From assembly GCA_029550965.1 (NCBI GenBank), contig JAKPGJ010000054.1, positions 1 through 42,180 on the forward strand: a stretch of 42,180 bases of DNA. Direction: 5' to 3'. This stretch comes from Bacillota bacterium. Its GTDB lineage: Bacteria > Bacillota > Clostridia > Oscillospirales > CAG-382. Positions 34,204 through 42,137 of this stretch are shown here, one piece after another (the stretch's first letter is position 1; each line of letters starts with the position of its first letter). The notes beneath the pieces were generated by a model. The model did not search any database. It saw only the letters and a list, made by a program, of their open reading frames with translations, and was not told the DNA's origin. The translations under genes were made by a program, and so were the position numbers.

Positions 34204-35097
34204 TTACTTTATCAGTCCGTACCTGCGCAGGATGTCGTACAGCTTTTCGTTGTCCTTCTCGTCCATTTCGCACAACGGCAGCCGCATTTCGACGTCGCAA
34301 AAGCCCATCTTCGCCATCGCCGTTTTAACGGGAATCGGGTTGACCGTCATAAACAAAGCGTTGATCAGCTTGAGCAGTTTCAGCTGCATTTGCGCGCTTT
34401 TCTGCACTTCGCCGTCGAGGAAGAGCTTTGTCATCTGCGCCGTTTCGGCCGGCATAATGTTCGCAAGCACCGAAATTACGCCGAGCGCGCCTAAACTCAT
34501 CAAAGGTATTATCTGATCGTCGTTGCCGCTGTATACATAAAGATCGTCGCCGCATTCGTCGATGAGCTGCGCGATGAAGGCGATGTTTCCGCTTGCCTCT
34601 TTGGTCGCGACAATGTTCGGATGTTTCGAAAGCTCTTTGTACGTTTCGATGGATATGTTCACGCCGGTTCTTGACGGCACGTTGTAGAGTATGTTCGGTA
34701 TGCTTGTAGCATCTGCTATCGCTGCAAAATGTTTTACAAGTCCTTTCTGCGAAGCCTTATTGTAGTACGGGGTTACCAGCAAAAGCGCGTCGGCGCCCAC
34801 CTCGCACGCGTGCTTCGACAGCTCGATGGCGTAAGCGGTATCGTTTGACCCCGTGCCGGCGATGACCGGTACGCGGCGGTTCACATGCCTGACCGTGTAC
34901 TCGATAATCTCCCGGTGCTCCGCGTCCGTCAAAGTCGCCGCCTCGCCGGTTGTCCCGCAAACCACAATCGCGTTTACACCGCCTGCGATTTGAAATTCCA
35001 GTATTTTGCCGTAAGCCTCGTAATCAATCTTTCCGTTTTTAAACGGGGTGATAATTGCCGTGGCGGTTCCCTTAAAAATTGGCTTTTTGGTTGACAT
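34204..35097 (-). CDS. dapA: 4-hydroxy-tetrahydrodipicolinate synthase
   Basis: A 297-residue aldolase-type enzyme joining pyruvate and aspartate semialdehyde. Catalytic residues are visible: Tyr in ILYNVPSRTGVN, the Schiff-base Lys in NIVATKEASGNIAF, and TTGEAATLTDAEHREI with VIAGTGSNDT. The ATG at 35097 follows AGAGGA. It is the first gene of the operon, with a promoter at 35285-35313 and a leader of about 180 bases that could be regulatory. Confidence 0.95.
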   Translation of the reverse strand: MSTKKPIFKGTATAIITPFKNGKIDYEAYGKILEFQIAGGVNAIVVCGTTGEAATLTDAEHREIIEYTVRHVNRRVPVIAGTGSNDTAYAIELSKHACEVGADALLLVTPYYNKASQKGLVKHFAAIADATSIPNILYNVPSRTGVNISIETYKELSKHPNIVATKEASGNIAFIAQLIDECGDDLYVYSGNDDQIIPLMSLGALGVISVLANIMPAETAQMTKLFLDGEVQKSAQMQLKLLKLINALFMTVNPIPVKTAMAKMGFCDVEMRLPLCEMDEKDNEKLYDILRRYGLIK

Positions 35098-35278
35098 AAA
35101 GATTCATCCTCTAATCTGATGTGTATTTGAAAGACCTTGCGGTCTGTATTTTTTTACATAGATCATGTAAACTGAGGTACACCCGAAAATTCCCGCGCCC
35201 TGTTGTAAAGCACTGCGTCTTACAGCAAATAATGAATCTTTTTTAGCAGGTCAGTTTGCAGTGAACGATATGTATTTG
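35098..35278 (-). promoter_or_regulatory. structured leader of dapA
   Basis: The leader can fold with a long-range pair AAACTGA (about 35249-35255) and TCAGTTT (about 35169-35175), a TGTAA/TTACA hairpin inside it, a TACAT-GATCT-ATGTA hairpin, and AGACC-GCAA-GGTCT with a GNRA loop close to the ribosome site. It lacks the AGAGGNGC-type core of the lysine riboswitch and a T-box sequence. Its function is unknown. Confidence 0.4.
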
Positions 35279-35284
35279 ATAATT

Positions 35285-35313
35285 ATGTTATCACCAAACA
35301 TATGAATTGTCAA
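35285..35313 (-). promoter_or_regulatory. promoter of dapA-dapB-dapF
   Basis: Minus strand TTGACA, 17 bp, TAACAT. Confidence 0.65.
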
Positions 35314-35607
35314 TTTTTTTCGCTGTGATTTTTTCATGAATTCATTAGAATTTTTAAGTTGGCTTTAAGGTTATGCCTGTATATTTTCATCAAACCAAAC
35401 AGGCGTTGTGAAGCACAGCTACAATAATAGTATGTGCAGGAATGCTTGTTATTGAGCAGAAAAAGTCGAAATTTACAGCAAAAAAGCTGTAAAAATATGC
35501 AGAACTCCCGGCACCATTTTGTCGTTTGCCAACCCAGTTTTTATTTTCACGCTTTTTCCCTCCCCCCTCTAACGGCTGTCTTATCCCCCAAAAAGGCAGC
35601 CGATACG
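35314..35607. other. non-coding stretch between dapA and the CapA-like gene
   Basis: I see no gene here. It holds a GCCTGT/ACAGGC inverted repeat (35375-35404), a perfect hairpin TTTACAGC-6-GCTGTAAA (35472-35493) and a CGGCTG/CAGCCG pair (about 35573-35602). The last two may be secondary terminators. Confidence 0.4.
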
Positions 35608-35637
35608 AAAAAACAGAGCTTTTCGGCTCTGTTTTTT
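35608..35637 (-). terminator. terminator of the CapA-like gene
   Basis: Minus strand AAACAGAGC, loop CGAAAA, GCTCTGTTT, then further T. Confidence 0.8.
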
Positions 35638-37047
35638 TTATTTCGCTTTGACGGTGACGTCGCCGTTGTCCCAAATGACGACATTGGACGAAATCGAGCG
35701 CAGCAGTTCCAGAATGCTATAATATTCCTCCCCCACGGACAGCCTTGTAAAGCAGTTTTCCTGATAACAGGGAATAAAGCGGTAGTTCAGTTTGCCGTCC
35801 GCGTCGATGACCAGTTTTAAGATTCCGGTCGCGATGCTTTTGTTGTTGAAAATAAAGTTGCCGAGGTTGTAAAAAATCATTTTTCCTTTATAGCTGTCGA
35901 TTCCCTGAAGGATATGCGCGTGAACGCCGATGACAACGTCCGCTCCGCTGTCGATAAAGGCTTTCGCGCCCTTTACCTGCGCGCTTTCCAGCATCGTGGT
36001 GTACTCGTAGCCCCAATGCACGTAGACAACCACGAAATCGCTCTGCTTTTTCGCCTCGGCGATTTCGGCGCAGAAATCGGTCGTGTCGTAGGTATACATG
36101 ACGCCGGGCGTATTCTCGCCCGCTTTCGGCGTAAACACGCGTTTCTCCGCGCGCGTTGCCGCGCAGAAAGCGATTTTATGTCCGTTGACGATGTAATAGA
36201 TCGGGTCGTCCGCTTCGTCGATGTTTCTGCCGGCGCCCATTCTGCGGATACCCGCGCCGTCCAGCGTATCCAGCGTGTCCAGGAAGGATTCCAGTCCGTA
36301 GTCGTAGGAGTGGTTGTTCGCGAGCGAAACAAGGTCCACGCCCATTTCATGCCAGATGGAAACCCGCTCGGGCTTGCCCCGGAAGGTGTACTCTTTCGTG
36401 GGAATCGGGCTGCCCCGTTCGCTGAGCGTAAACTCGTTGTTCGCCACCATGATGTCCATCGACTTCATAATGTCTATAACCCGTTTGTCCAGGATCCCCT
36501 CGACGCCTTTTTTGGCGCGGTCGTACTTATACATAATGCTGTAGCCTTCGGCGAACGAAACGTCCCCGACAAAGCCGATTTCCGCAATTCCGTCGTCGGT
36601 TTTTCCCAAATCAATGATGTTTTTATTGTAGTTTTCAGAATCCGGGTCGAGCCGCCCGTTGAACAGATCCGACAGCGCGTATGCGCCGTACCCGGTGAGC
36701 GCTCTCAACGCTTCGGAGGTTACCTCTTCGTTTGCGTCGACGACGTCCTCAAGCGCGAACAAAATATTAATGCCGTACTTCTGCTCCAGCCAGTCAATGA
36801 AAGTCTTTAAATCCTGGTATCCGAGTATTTCCGACACAGGGATGAATTTAGACGCGTTTTTTGTCAGTTTGGTTTTAACGAGTTCTACCGCTTCCGGCTT
36901 GCTCAACTGTACCGGTTCGGCGTAATCGCTCACGAAAGGCAGTGTTTCGGTTCTTGCCGTGTGCACTGCGGCCGGCTGCGCATCGCATCCGCAGAGGATA
37001 ACCGCAACCAACAAAAATAATATGGAAATTTTAGCCGCTTTTCTCAT
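35638..37047 (-). CDS. CapA-family lipoprotein
   Basis: A 469-residue predicted lipoprotein: signal peptide MRKAAKISILFLLVAVILCG with a lipobox Cys at about 21. The CapA (poly-gamma-glutamate synthesis, calcineurin-like fold) domain covers about 170-420, with IGFVGDVSFAEG, MVANNEFTLSERG, SLANNHSYDYG, VVYVHWGYEYT and IGVHAHILQGI. Residues 22-165 are an extra N-terminal region of unknown role. No other pgs/cap genes are near, so capsule synthesis cannot be claimed; many lone CapA proteins are uncharacterised surface phosphatase-like proteins. Confidence 0.85.
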   Translation of the reverse strand: MRKAAKISILFLLVAVILCGCDAQPAAVHTARTETLPFVSDYAEPVQLSKPEAVELVKTKLTKNASKFIPVSEILGYQDLKTFIDWLEQKYGINILFALEDVVDANEEVTSEALRALTGYGAYALSDLFNGRLDPDSENYNKNIIDLGKTDDGIAEIGFVGDVSFAEGYSIMYKYDRAKKGVEGILDKRVIDIMKSMDIMVANNEFTLSERGSPIPTKEYTFRGKPERVSIWHEMGVDLVSLANNHSYDYGLESFLDTLDTLDGAGIRRMGAGRNIDEADDPIYYIVNGHKIAFCAATRAEKRVFTPKAGENTPGVMYTYDTTDFCAEIAEAKKQSDFVVVYVHWGYEYTTMLESAQVKGAKAFIDSGADVVIGVHAHILQGIDSYKGKMIFYNLGNFIFNNKSIATGILKLVIDADGKLNYRFIPCYQENCFTRLSVGEEYYSILELLRSISSNVVIWDNGDVTVKAK

Positions 37048-37141
37048 TTTTAATCTCCCTGCCGTCGTATTTGGAACGGATACCTATATATTATCACTGA
37101 AAACGAAAAAATTAAATCGAATAACGTAAAGTCGCAGCATA

Positions 37142-37170
37142 AAAAATCTGCCGTTATGCGGCAGATTTTT
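37142..37170 (-). terminator. terminator after the second citrate synthase
   Basis: A perfect 12-bp stem with loop TTATG and A/T flanks on both sides; symmetric enough to act either way. Confidence 0.8.
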
Positions 37171-37222
37171 CATTATAATAATAGAATTTTTTATCCGATT
37201 TGTTTCAAAAGAATATCTTTTT

Positions 37223-38602
37223 TTATTTTCTGTCTTTGAGCGGAACGTACGGTTTTTCCACCGATATGCTCTTGTAGGCGGGACGAATGATTTTGCCGAC
37301 GTTAATCAGTTCCTCGAGCCTGTGCGCGCTCCAGCCGGCGATTCGCGCGATCGCGAAAATCGGCGTGAACAGTTCCTGCGGAAGCCCGAGCATATGATAC
37401 GCAAATCCGCTGTAAAAGTCCACGTTCGCGCTTACGCCCTTGTAAATGTTCCGCTTCTCGGCGATAACCTTCGGCGCCAGCTCCTCGACTTTGGAATACA
37501 GTCCGTACTCCTCCTGCATGCCCTTCTCAACCGACAGCTTCTCGACAAACGAGCGGAAGAGCAGGGCTCTTGGGTCGGAAATGGAGTAAACCGCGTGACC
37601 CATTCCGTAAATCAGGCCGGATTTGTCGAACGCTTTCTTGTCCAGAAGGTCGGCTAAGTATCTGCTGATTTCCTCGTCGTCCTTCCAGTCTTTCACCTGC
37701 TTCTTCATATCCTCAAACATCTGGACGACCTTGATGTTCGCGCCGCCGTGACGCGGACCTTTGAGCGAGCCCAGCGCCGCCGCGACGGCGGAATAGGTGT
37801 CGGTTCCCGACGAGGAAACGACGTGGATGGTAAAGGTGGAGTTGTTTCCGCCGCCGTGCTCAGCATGCAGAATCAAAGCGAGATCCAGCACTTTCGCCTC
37901 CAGGTCGGTATAGGTTCCGCTCGCGCGCAGCAGATGCAGGATGTTTTCCGCCGTTGACAAACTCGGCTCCGGCTTATGAATAAACAGGCTCTTTCCGCCG
38001 AAGTAATGCTCGTACGCGTTGTAGCCGTACACCGAAATCAGCGGGAAGGTCGCGATGAGCTGAAGGCACTGCCTGAGCACGTTCTCGGGGGATATGTCGT
38101 TCGGATTGGAATCATACGCGTAAAGCGTCAGCACGCCTCTTGCGAGCATGTTCATCATGTCCGGGCTGGGCGCTTTCATGATAATGTCCCGAACAAAGCT
38201 CGGCGGGAGCGTGCGGTAGCCCGCGAGCAGCGCGTTAAAGTCTTTGAGCTGCTGTTCGTTGGGCAGGTCGCCGAACAGCAGAAGATAGGTAACCTCCTCA
38301 AAACCGAAGCGCTGTTCCTTCGTGCAGCCCTCAACGATATCTATAATATTAATGCCGCGGTAAAAAAGCTGGCCGTCAATCGGTTTTGAAACGCCGTTTT
38401 CTTCCACGGATGCACGAATATCAGAAATATCGGTAAGACCCGCGAGCACGCCTTTTCCGCTGATGTCGCGAAGTCCTCTTTTTACGTCATACTTTGCATA
38501 CAGCGAACTGTCGATCGCCATTTTCTTTTTGCAAAGCTCTGTCAGTTTACAAATCTCCGGTGTGATCTCCGAATAGTTCTTTTCTTTTCCCAATTTGTTC
38601 AT
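37223..38602 (-). CDS. citrate synthase (second copy)
   Basis: A 459-residue paralogue of the enzyme at 29.6 kb, of the same long type and with the catalytic blocks kept: HAEHGGGNNSTFTIHVVSSS, GSLKGPRHGGANIKVVQMF, GLIYGMGHAVYSISDPRA and GKIIRPAYKS. The two copies differ at roughly half of positions by eye, so the duplication is old. The ATG at 38602 follows AAAGG by 9 bases; the ATG at 38611 overlaps that site. It sits 17 bases after the Mbeg1-like gene, away from any TCA gene. 2-methylcitrate or (Re)-type activity cannot be judged from sequence alone, although (Re)-citrate synthases are a different family. Confidence 0.9.
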   Translation of the reverse strand: MNKLGKEKNYSEITPEICKLTELCKKKMAIDSSLYAKYDVKRGLRDISGKGVLAGLTDISDIRASVEENGVSKPIDGQLFYRGINIIDIVEGCTKEQRFGFEEVTYLLLFGDLPNEQQLKDFNALLAGYRTLPPSFVRDIIMKAPSPDMMNMLARGVLTLYAYDSNPNDISPENVLRQCLQLIATFPLISVYGYNAYEHYFGGKSLFIHKPEPSLSTAENILHLLRASGTYTDLEAKVLDLALILHAEHGGGNNSTFTIHVVSSSGTDTYSAVAAALGSLKGPRHGGANIKVVQMFEDMKKQVKDWKDDEEISRYLADLLDKKAFDKSGLIYGMGHAVYSISDPRALLFRSFVEKLSVEKGMQEEYGLYSKVEELAPKVIAEKRNIYKGVSANVDFYSGFAYHMLGLPQELFTPIFAIARIAGWSAHRLEELINVGKIIRPAYKSISVEKPYVPLKDRK

Positions 38603-38618
38603 CCATTCCATCCTTTCG

Positions 38619-39764
38619 TCAATGCTGTATTCTATATATATCGTTCCGTTTTGGAAATCGTGCTGTCAGTTCCGAAAAATGCTTCTTGTAAACCTTCGGC
38701 ACCACCCTGAACAAAATGCCGAAAACTTTTAGAATAAACCGCCGCTTTTCGGCGTCGATGTCTTTGACCGCCTCGAGCAGCATCGCGGTATTCTTCATCT
38801 TCTGCGCGTTCAGCTCATAAACCGTCCGCGCATTGGTGTGCCGAATCAGGTCAAAAATCGTGTCGATAAAGATTTTGCGCTGTTCGTCGTCCAAAGAAGC
38901 GACCCAGTCGGCGATGGTTCGGTCCAGCAGCATGGAGCGCGTCCGAACCGAATCGTCAGTTACGAACATCCCGTTTTCAATCTGCCAGGAAAACAGGTCA
39001 TGCTGCATGATTCCTTTTCGACTGCTCCTGACCACCGTATAGCTTTCCTCGCTGTACATCAAAAGGCCGACAATCGAAGCCTGCGGCAGATATTTCTTCA
39101 CTTTGTCCTTTATCGCGAGAAAATCGGGGTCAAGCAAAAACTCCTTGCGGAAACCCGGCCCGTCTAAATTGTAAATCTCGAGAATCCGGTCTTTGACCGC
39201 GGGCGAGCACTTCGCCGCCGCGTAAACCGCCAGATTCCCGCCCTTCGAGTGACCGCCCACTCTCAATTTTTTATCCGACAATTCTGCGACCCTGTTCAGA
39301 TACGCCACCGCTTCGAGCTGCGCCGGTATGGCGCTCATGAAGGTCATATTGAAATCCTCTTTCCAGCCGACCAGCGTGTTGTCGGTCCCGCGAAAGGCGA
39401 TAAAATCGGTTCCGTCGGGCAGATGGAACACCATGGCGCAGAACTGTTTTTCCGCTTCCGCGACCACCTCGTTGACAAAACAGGAGATGGTTACGTCTTG
39501 ATACCGGATACTGTTCTGAATATCAAAAAAAAGCTGTTCACATTCCTTACTTGCGCGAATGCCATTGAACAGCTGCCCGCTCCGCGCGTAAGGCGTAAGG
39601 CTTGAAAACGACAGCGGCTCGCTGCCGAAATCCCTTCCCAAAAATGCGGCGTCATAGTTTAAGTAAGTCAGCTGCGAAAAGACCAGCGCGTCCACCGGCC
39701 CGAATTCCGCCGTCTTAAAACGGATGTTTCCATTTATTTTCAGGAAGTCAAAAATATTGCTCAT
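38619..39764 (-). CDS. Mbeg1-like (DUF2974) alpha/beta hydrolase
   Basis: A 381-residue lipase-like hydrolase of the Mbeg1/DUF2974 family. Typical N-terminus VDALVFSQLTYLNYDAAFLG; oxyanion-side FIAFRGTDNTLVGWKEDFNM; nucleophile elbow VGGHSKGGNLAVYAAAKC (Ser); later NLDGPGFRKEFL and a probable acidic/His pair downstream. No signal peptide is seen, so a cytosolic location is likely. The substrate is unknown. The ribosome site is weak. It lies 36 bases after the diguanylate cyclase and 17 before citrate synthase 2, suggesting one transcript. Confidence 0.82.
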   Translation of the reverse strand: MSNIFDFLKINGNIRFKTAEFGPVDALVFSQLTYLNYDAAFLGRDFGSEPLSFSSLTPYARSGQLFNGIRASKECEQLFFDIQNSIRYQDVTISCFVNEVVAEAEKQFCAMVFHLPDGTDFIAFRGTDNTLVGWKEDFNMTFMSAIPAQLEAVAYLNRVAELSDKKLRVGGHSKGGNLAVYAAAKCSPAVKDRILEIYNLDGPGFRKEFLLDPDFLAIKDKVKKYLPQASIVGLLMYSEESYTVVRSSRKGIMQHDLFSWQIENGMFVTDDSVRTRSMLLDRTIADWVASLDDEQRKIFIDTIFDLIRHTNARTVYELNAQKMKNTAMLLEAVKDIDAEKRRFILKVFGILFRVVPKVYKKHFSELTARFPKRNDIYRIQH

Positions 39765-39800
39765 GTTTATAGCAGATGCTCAACCCGTTTCTAATAATGA

Positions 39801-41036
39801 TTAATTGAGAATTCTCCCTTTGAAAGATACGCGGTTTTTGCCCTCTTTCTTTGCGTTGTACAGTTCGTAATCCGCAAGCCGGAGCTGCGCGTTTATCGGA
39901 TTCTCCCCTTCGTTGCGGACGTCCGTCGGGTCGTAAATGGAACAGCCGATGCTGATCGTCACATACTGATGACAGCTTCCTTGACCCGAAACCAGATGCA
40001 TATTCTCGACCGCTCGGTTCAGCGCGACGCAAATCTTTAAAATCTCTTCTTCCGTTTCCCAATTCTCAAGAATCGCGATAAACTCCTCGCCGCCGGTGCG
40101 GGCCAGAATGTACTCGATTTTTTCGTGCTCGTTCAGTTTTCGAATAATCGCCTGCGCGACAGCGTTCAGGCAGTCGTCCCCGTCCAGGTGCGAGAAGGTA
40201 TCGTTGTAATTCTTGAAATTGTCGATATCCAGCATCAGCACCATGACTTTTTTGTTCTGCGCTTTCCAGTTCGGCAGTTTTTCCTTTATATATTCGTTCA
40301 GCGCGCGTCTGTTTGGCAGATTGGTCAGCGGATCAATTTTGGTCTGAAGATCCAGCGTTTTGTTTATTTCCTCCAGCTTAAACTTCTGATGCATGATCCG
40401 ATACATATAAGTTCTCAACTGAAACATAACCAGCCAGCTTGCCAGCAGAATAAAGAGCAGGTGAATATTCTGGCTAAACGCTTCTCTGCCGTTGTGGAGC
40501 AAAATGCCAAGCACGCCGGCGGTATTGAGAATGATAAAAAAAAGCGCTTCCTTTAATGTAAATATCGGGATTGTCGATAAAATCAGCGCCAAATAATAGA
40601 TTGTCGCGGAGGGAACGCCACTCTTTATATCGCTGTATATATAAAATAAGCATCCGACGGAAACGCAGAAATAATAGATAAGATACAGATGCGGACTTTT
40701 TATATAATTCTCAGTTTTATTTTGATAGACATGTATCCCCTTGACGGCGAAGCATATGGAAACGACGAGCAGAAACAGTTGGCTGAAGAAGTTGATATAA
40801 CACAGTTTTCTGCCGTTATTGAGATAGGCGTCGATCGTATAATAAGGCAGCGCAATCAATTCGAACACGGTGATAATGGAGCATATCGATATCATTCTGA
40901 ACAGGTTAATCTGTATGAGGGACTCCCGGACCTGAGTTGCATACTTGTTTTCGAACCGTTTTTGAATCTGGCTCACCGAAAACGATTGCAGGAAAATCTC
41001 CTTTACAGCGGAAATGATACCGAATGCTCTGATCAT
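39801..41036 (-). CDS. membrane-bound GGDEF diguanylate cyclase
   Basis: A 411-residue protein. The N-terminal half (about 45-225) has six membrane segments forming an uncharacterised sensor. The C-terminal GGDEF domain (about 235-408) has DPLTNLPNRRALNEYI, VLMLDIDNFKNYNDTFSHLD (metal Asp) and the active loop ARTGGEEFIAIL, GGEEF being an active-type variant. The RxxD inhibitory site usual five residues before the loop is not present, so product inhibition may be weak. It is expected to make cyclic-di-GMP. It has its own promoter with a palindrome over the -10 and probably leads a three-gene unit. Confidence 0.9.
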   Translation of the reverse strand: MIRAFGIISAVKEIFLQSFSVSQIQKRFENKYATQVRESLIQINLFRMISICSIITVFELIALPYYTIDAYLNNGRKLCYINFFSQLFLLVVSICFAVKGIHVYQNKTENYIKSPHLYLIYYFCVSVGCLFYIYSDIKSGVPSATIYYLALILSTIPIFTLKEALFFIILNTAGVLGILLHNGREAFSQNIHLLFILLASWLVMFQLRTYMYRIMHQKFKLEEINKTLDLQTKIDPLTNLPNRRALNEYIKEKLPNWKAQNKKVMVLMLDIDNFKNYNDTFSHLDGDDCLNAVAQAIIRKLNEHEKIEYILARTGGEEFIAILENWETEEEILKICVALNRAVENMHLVSGQGSCHQYVTISIGCSIYDPTDVRNEGENPINAQLRLADYELYNAKKEGKNRVSFKGRILN

Positions 41037-41070
41037 ATTTACACCGTCTTTTTTATTCTTTTCCTAAGTG

Positions 41071-41106
41071 TGATATAATTATATCAAAAAAATTATCAAT
41101 AATCAA
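41071..41106 (-). promoter_or_regulatory. promoter with palindromic operator candidate, diguanylate cyclase
   Basis: Minus strand TTGATT (41106-41101), 17 bp, TATAAT (41083-41078). A perfect 16-bp palindrome TGATATAATTATATCA (41071-41086) covers the -10. Confidence 0.65.
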
Positions 41107-41264
41107 TATATAATTGATAAAAGCCAAATTATTTTCATTATAAAAATATTTTTTTGTGCATTAGAACGAATTTTGACGATTGACGGCGGCCGCGCCGTTT
41201 TATTTTCATGAACACTATTTCGCTTTTTGAGTATGATATAATGAACAGCGAAAGGAGTGTATAT

Positions 41265-41516
41265 ATGGGTTGTATTGACAAGCATCACGACGTCAGAAAG
41301 CGGCATGAGCATCACGACTGCGACCGGCATGACTTCCATAAACGAAACGAACATCATAAATGCTACTGCAACGAGGCCTTCGCGCCGGGAGAAAGAATGT
41401 TTGTTTGCAGAGAAAAACACCACAGACTTGACGCCGACGACAGATTTGAGTGCCGGCGTATTCCGAACTGTGTTCACCGCCGCCGCTGCTGCTTTTGCGA
41501 TATATTCAGATTTTAG
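41265..41516 (+). CDS. small His/Cys-rich protein
   Basis: An 83-residue protein with about 16 His and 9 Cys, in clusters (CIDKHHDVRKRHEHHDC, HHKCYCNEAF, CVHRRRCCFCDIF). It probably binds metal or forms cross-links. No membrane segment or signal peptide is seen. ATG at 41265 follows AAAGGAG by 7 bases; longer starts lack a site. A terminator follows. Small His/Cys-rich proteins of this look are often spore-coat components in Firmicutes, but I cannot place it in a family. A GC-rich hairpin (ACGGCG-GCCG-CGCCGT, 41183-41198) lies upstream. Confidence 0.65.
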   Translation: MGCIDKHHDVRKRHEHHDCDRHDFHKRNEHHKCYCNEAFAPGERMFVCREKHHRLDADDRFECRRIPNCVHRRRCCFCDIFRF

Positions 41517-41532
41517 CGATTTACAGTTTCGT

Positions 41533-41562
41533 CCGCCATTCTTCAGGAATGGCGGTTTTTTT
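41533..41562 (+). terminator. intrinsic terminator of the His/Cys-rich gene
   Basis: CCGCCATTC-TTCAG-GAATGGCGG followed by seven T. Confidence 0.9.
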
Positions 41563-41632
41563 GTCGAAAAAACATAAATCCGGCGCGCGCGGTTATATTA
41601 TATCTATAATCCAACACACAGGAGGATGTATC

Positions 41633-42067
41633 ATGGAAGCAAACGATACCGTAAAGCTGCTCAGAGAATGCGACGCCGGCATTAAGATGGGCATTCTTTC
41701 CATAGACGAAGCGCTGCCTTCCGTAACCAACGAACAGCTAAAACAAGCGCTCGCCGCAAGCAAGCAGGAGCACGAAAACCTGAAAAACGAAGTGACCAGC
41801 CTGTTAAACACGCTCAACGCCGACGGAAAAGAGCCGAATCCCGTCGCCAAGACCATGTCCTGGATGAAGACGAACATCAAACTGACCGTCGATCATTCGG
41901 ACCAGGCTGTCGCGGATTTGATTACGGACGGCTGCAACATGGGCGTAAAAACGCTGCATCGCTATCTGAACCAGTACGCAAACGCCGAAGAAAACGCGAA
42001 GGATATTACCAGAAGGCTTATCGCCGCCGAAGAAAAATTAGCGGTCGATTTGCGGTGTTTTTTATAA
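41633..42067 (+). CDS. DUF2383/PA2169-like helical protein
   Basis: A 144-residue, all-helical protein: VKLLRECDAGIKMGILSIDE, then NPVAKTMSWMKTNIKLTVD, LITDGCNMGVKTLHRYLNQY and AEEKLAVDLRCFL. The pattern is that of the ferritin-like DUF2383/PA2169 four-helix proteins common in Clostridia, whose function is unknown. Two cysteines (in ECDAG and DGCNM) keep their positions in relatives I remember. The ATG at 41633 follows CAGGAGG by 7 bases; the frame extending back to 41450 has no ribosome site and crosses the previous terminator. Confidence 0.75.
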   Translation: MEANDTVKLLRECDAGIKMGILSIDEALPSVTNEQLKQALAASKQEHENLKNEVTSLLNTLNADGKEPNPVAKTMSWMKTNIKLTVDHSDQAVADLITDGCNMGVKTLHRYLNQYANAEENAKDITRRLIAAEEKLAVDLRCFL

Positions 42068-42076
42068 TCCAGATCG

Positions 42077-42106
42077 GAACGGAACCGGACAGGTCCGTTC
42101 TTTTTT
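42077..42106 (+). terminator. intrinsic terminator of the DUF2383-like gene
   Basis: GAACGGA, 10-base loop, TCCGTTC, then six T. Confidence 0.85.
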
Positions 42107-42108
42107 CG

Positions 42109-42137
42109 TTGACAAAACCTGTACTTTATTATAAAAT
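42109..42137 (+). promoter_or_regulatory. promoter of a gene beyond the right edge
   Basis: TTGACA, 17 bp, TAAAAT; GAAAGGTG at the last bases of the window is a likely ribosome site for a gene starting just outside. Confidence 0.7.

Noticed and set aside
35098..35313. Lysine riboswitch or T-box before dapA
   Set aside because: The conserved riboswitch core (AGAGGNGC and partners) and the T-box sequence are both missing.
35638..37047. Capsule (poly-gamma-glutamate) synthesis locus
   Set aside because: Only a single CapA-like lipoprotein is present; no ligase or export genes lie nearby.
41450..41632. N-terminal extension of the DUF2383-like protein
   Set aside because: It crosses the previous gene's terminator; a perfect ribosome site marks the ATG at 41633.
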